Below, in pieces: positions 62,101 to 64,000 of a stretch of DNA of 64,000 bases. The notes below the pieces were generated by a model. That model saw only the letters and a program-made list of their open reading frames with translations, searched no databases and was not told the DNA's origin. The stretch covers positions 62,001-126,000 of the forward strand of contig JBJXGV010000072.1 in assembly GCA_046160485.1 (NCBI GenBank), given 5' to 3'. Origin of the DNA: JBJXGV01 sp046160485. GTDB lineage: Bacteria; Orphanbacterota; Orphanbacteria; JBJXGV01. A program made the translations under genes and the position numbers. The first letter of the stretch is position 1. Each line of letters opens with the position of its first letter.

Positions 62101-62793
62101 TCACGCCCCAGCGAACGGATCGGGCTCCTTCTCGCCGTGCACAAGATCGTCGCCACATCCGCAAGACGCGTCGTCATCCTGCGAATCGCGCGGGGCGATC
62201 GTCCACGGTCCGGCAGGACGGACGGGCACGGGACCCGCGCGGTCCAGGGCACTCCGCGCGGCGAGCACCAAGTGCGGCGCGCCGGCGCGCACGAGTCCAG
62301 CGACGAGAGGCCCGGCCCAGTAGCGGACGTGTTCCTCGACGAACCGCTTCGCGCCGGCCGCCGCCACATCCGCCGATTCTTCGTCGCCGCGCGACGACGC
62401 GAACGCTTCCTTCAGCCGCAGATACCCAACGAAACCCGCTTCGACCGAGACGTGATCGATCGGATCTTCGGCGCGCGGCCGGTACGCAAACGCCTCATAG
62501 AATCCCGCCAGGTTCGACAAGAGACGCCCCGGGTCTTCCATCCCGCGGTATGTCACTTCGCGAGGCGAGACCGCGCCGCCCGATCCGAAGACGCGCAGAT
62601 ACGATCCTTCGTCCGCGTCGCGCGCGACGCGCGATGCCCCGCGAAGCGTTGACGATTGCACCTCGCGCGCGAGCGCGTGGACCTCGTCGTGCCAGTTCGC
62701 ACGCGGACGCTCGAGCAGCAGTGCGATGAGCCGCCATTCGGACGCAGCCGCGACGGCCTCGTGCTCGCGCAACGAAAACGTTCGCGCCGCCAT
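62101..62793 (-). CDS. TorD-like chaperone of a type II DMSO reductase family enzyme
   Basis: A 230-residue cytoplasmic chaperone of the group that loads molybdenum cofactor into type II DMSO reductase family enzymes. Features: ASEWRLIALLLERP at the N terminus, REVTYRGMEDPGRLLSNLAGFYEAFAYRP (the classic substrate-binding loop), then DHVSVEAGFVGYLRLKEA. A C-terminal Cys-rich bit (DDASCGCGDD) is extra. ATG overlaps the gamma-subunit stop by one base (TGATG). Confidence 0.88.
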   Translation of the reverse strand: MAARTFSLREHEAVAAASEWRLIALLLERPRANWHDEVHALAREVQSSTLRGASRVARDADEGSYLRVFGSGGAVSPREVTYRGMEDPGRLLSNLAGFYEAFAYRPRAEDPIDHVSVEAGFVGYLRLKEAFASSRGDEESADVAAAGAKRFVEEHVRYWAGPLVAGLVRAGAPHLVLAARSALDRAGPVPVRPAGPWTIAPRDSQDDDASCGCGDDLVHGEKEPDPFAGA

Positions 62794-63731
62794 CACGCCG
62801 GCCCCTGTACGGAGAGCGGGATCCAGACAGAGCGCATCTTTCGCGCGCCCGCTTCTTGATGAGCCCCGTCCCAAACCGCAAAGGCAACCTGCGATCGCTC
62901 ACTGGGCGAAATCGTCCAGGGGAGCGCGCGCGTCAAGACGACGCGCCATTCGCCTCCCGCCCACTTCGCGGCCCCGCGCGAGCGCGTCACGGGCGCCGGT
63001 GTCAGCGTCCCCGGCCCCTCGGCGATGAGGTCCTGCACGGGGGCCTCGCCGGGAAGCGGACGCGCCATCGGATTCCCGAGCGCGCGCGCTGGCGCGTAAC
63101 GCAGCTCCATCGCGCGTTGCTCCTCCGAGCCCGGCGCGAGAGCCGCCGCCTCGAACGGGTAGTGATCGACGCGCGCGTCCGGGTAGAGCGCGCTGATCGA
63201 ATCCGGCCGGCCGTTGACCGCCGCCTGCCAGAACGCGCTCCAGTAGGTGATCTCCACCCGGCGGCCCGCCTCGCCCATTTGCGGAGCAGGCAAGTCGGGG
63301 CCCTGTGCGACCGGCAGTTGCACGGCGCAGGCATCGGCGAAGCGCGCCGCGCCGGGAAGATCGTTGTTCGTCGAATCGCTCCACGCCAGCCGAAACGCGA
63401 TCTGCCGCCCATCCGTGATCGCCTGCACGCGCACTTGTGTCGTGGACGCATTCATCAGACGCGGCTCGACCATGTCCTGCACGATCAACGCAGCCGCAAA
63501 GGTCGGCGCGTCCGCCCACGCGGCGTCGTTCGGATCGCTCGGAAGCGCGCTCCTCTCGAGCGCCACCACCTCGGTCGCTGCCGGCGCCGGCGCTTTTCCG
63601 CACGACGTCAGAAGACTCATCGGAGCCAGCACGGACACGAGCGCCGCGGCGCGGAGAAGAGACGCCGTGGCGATCCAGGCGCAATCCTTCGCCCCCGCGC
63701 GCCGCGTCACCACGTTCGGTTTCGTCTTCAT
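62793..63731 (-). CDS. Ethylbenzene-dehydrogenase-like heme-binding gamma subunit
   Basis: A 312-residue exported protein of the type II DMSO reductase gamma family, which holds heme b and passes electrons to the periplasmic enzyme. The signal region ends LLTSC, a lipobox, so it may be a lipoprotein. VQAITDGRQIAFRLAWSDST and the C-terminal WAGGEWRVVLTRALPW are typical. It follows the beta-subunit stop by 10 bp. Start at MKTKPNVV, with the longer frame upstream rejected. Confidence 0.85.
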   Translation of the reverse strand: MKTKPNVVTRRAGAKDCAWIATASLLRAAALVSVLAPMSLLTSCGKAPAPAATEVVALERSALPSDPNDAAWADAPTFAAALIVQDMVEPRLMNASTTQVRVQAITDGRQIAFRLAWSDSTNNDLPGAARFADACAVQLPVAQGPDLPAPQMGEAGRRVEITYWSAFWQAAVNGRPDSISALYPDARVDHYPFEAAALAPGSEEQRAMELRYAPARALGNPMARPLPGEAPVQDLIAEGPGTLTPAPVTRSRGAAKWAGGEWRVVLTRALPWTISPSERSQVAFAVWDGAHQEAGARKMRSVWIPLSVQGPA

Positions 63732-63741
63732 CGTCGCCTCC

Positions 63742-64000
63742 TCAGGAAATATTCCCGCGCGCCACGCCGTGCGCGAAATCGAACGCCTTGCGAATGTGAA
63801 CGGGTTCGCGCATCGGGACACGTACAATTTCCTCGCCCGCCTCGTCGAAGCCGATGACGTCGTCTCCGGTGCGCTTCCAACGCGGGACTATCCGCGGCGT
63901 CGAGCCGAAGAGCGCGAGAAGCCCGGCGAGGTCGGGATCGTCCGCGGCCGCGCGATACGTGTCGATCGCGTGGTCCACTCCCGGCCCGAACATCTGGCGC
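63742..64000 (-). CDS. Type II DMSO reductase family iron-sulfur beta subunit, C-terminal end (5' truncated by the window)
   Basis: The frame is open to the window edge; the visible 86 residues read RQMFGPGVDHAIDTYR, LLALFGSTPRIVPRWKRTG and VRVPMREPVHIRKAFDFA. This resembles the C terminus of NarH/EbdB/ClrB-like four-cluster ferredoxin subunits. The identity is supported by its place just before the gamma subunit and the chaperone. The molybdenum catalytic subunit should lie beyond 64000. Confidence 0.72.
   Translation of the reverse strand, partial: RQMFGPGVDHAIDTYRAAADDPDLAGLLALFGSTPRIVPRWKRTGDDVIGFDEAGEEIVRVPMREPVHIRKAFDFAHGVARGNIS

Overview
The window is high-GC bacterial DNA with short intergenic gaps and many start/stop overlaps. 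Three large secreted proteins end in a FlgD-like Ig domain of the kind labelled a type IX sorting domain (S8 peptidase at 2-2077, DUF4331 protein at 34167-35957, MXAN_6640-type metalloprotease at 54870-56750). With an ECF sigma factor/TPR-kinase pair, an MglA GTPase, many TPR proteins, GYWKN/Cys-rich secreted proteins and a type II DMSO reductase operon, this suggests an uncultured member of the FCB group or a neighbouring lineage such as Candidatus Eisenbacteria. That placement is inference; there is no rRNA gene here.

Layout. 2-4477: end of a secreted subtilase, a four-PAS sensor, and tRNA-Arg(ACG), tRNA-Ser(GCU) and tRNA-Ser(UGA). 4547-6116: an intact ISNCY/IS1202-like element with a perfect 19-bp target duplication. 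6137-12358: a TMTC-like GT-C/TPR membrane protein, then chorismate mutase-DAHP synthase, cmoA and a membrane methyltransferase as an overlapping operon, then a PA0069-type radical SAM gene. 12539-15466: four genes of unknown function (the first DUF6754-like), each overlapping the next by 4 bp. 15518-24179, minus strand: a compact run reading TPR protein, trpA, ubiA-like, uppP, cyclophilin, TPR protein, mnmA, peptidase-MA-like protein, corA. 24265-28950: a small secreted protein, mglA, and a DUF2330/HEAT gene that looks lower in GC and sits between two copies of the mglA 5' leader. 29043-35957: ECF sigma factor and Ser/Thr kinase-TPR pair, then a DUF4331 protein with a TPR partner. 36114-41242: AmmeMemoRadiSam-type radical SAM enzyme, aldo/keto reductase, an AlkD-like HEAT protein with a histone-H1-like tail, and an FAD-dependent oxidase. 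41207-44812: a tandem duplication of about 1.8 kb that produced two GYWKN secreted proteins, a broken PTS IIA copy and a stray FAD-gene tail. 44606-51935, minus strand: PTS IIA, recG, a Wzi-like barrel, an FG-GAP protein, dapF with an altered catalytic site, and a SIMPL protein. 52204-58774: SDR, B12-binding radical SAM, MXAN_6640-type protease, an ATP-grasp-like protein and a Gfo/Idh/MocA oxidoreductase. 58793-60687: lipase-maturation-factor-like and DCC thiol-oxidoreductase pair. 60792-64000: pepT and the downstream end of a type II DMSO reductase operon (beta, gamma, TorD-like chaperone).

Most promising for new biology are the DUF6754 module, the AlkD-H1 fusion, the duplication at 41207-44812 that shows how the GYWKN gene pair arose, and the duplicated mglA leader around the DUF2330 gene. 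No CRISPR array, prophage or rRNA was seen. Long antisense open frames are common because of the high GC and were not called as genes.
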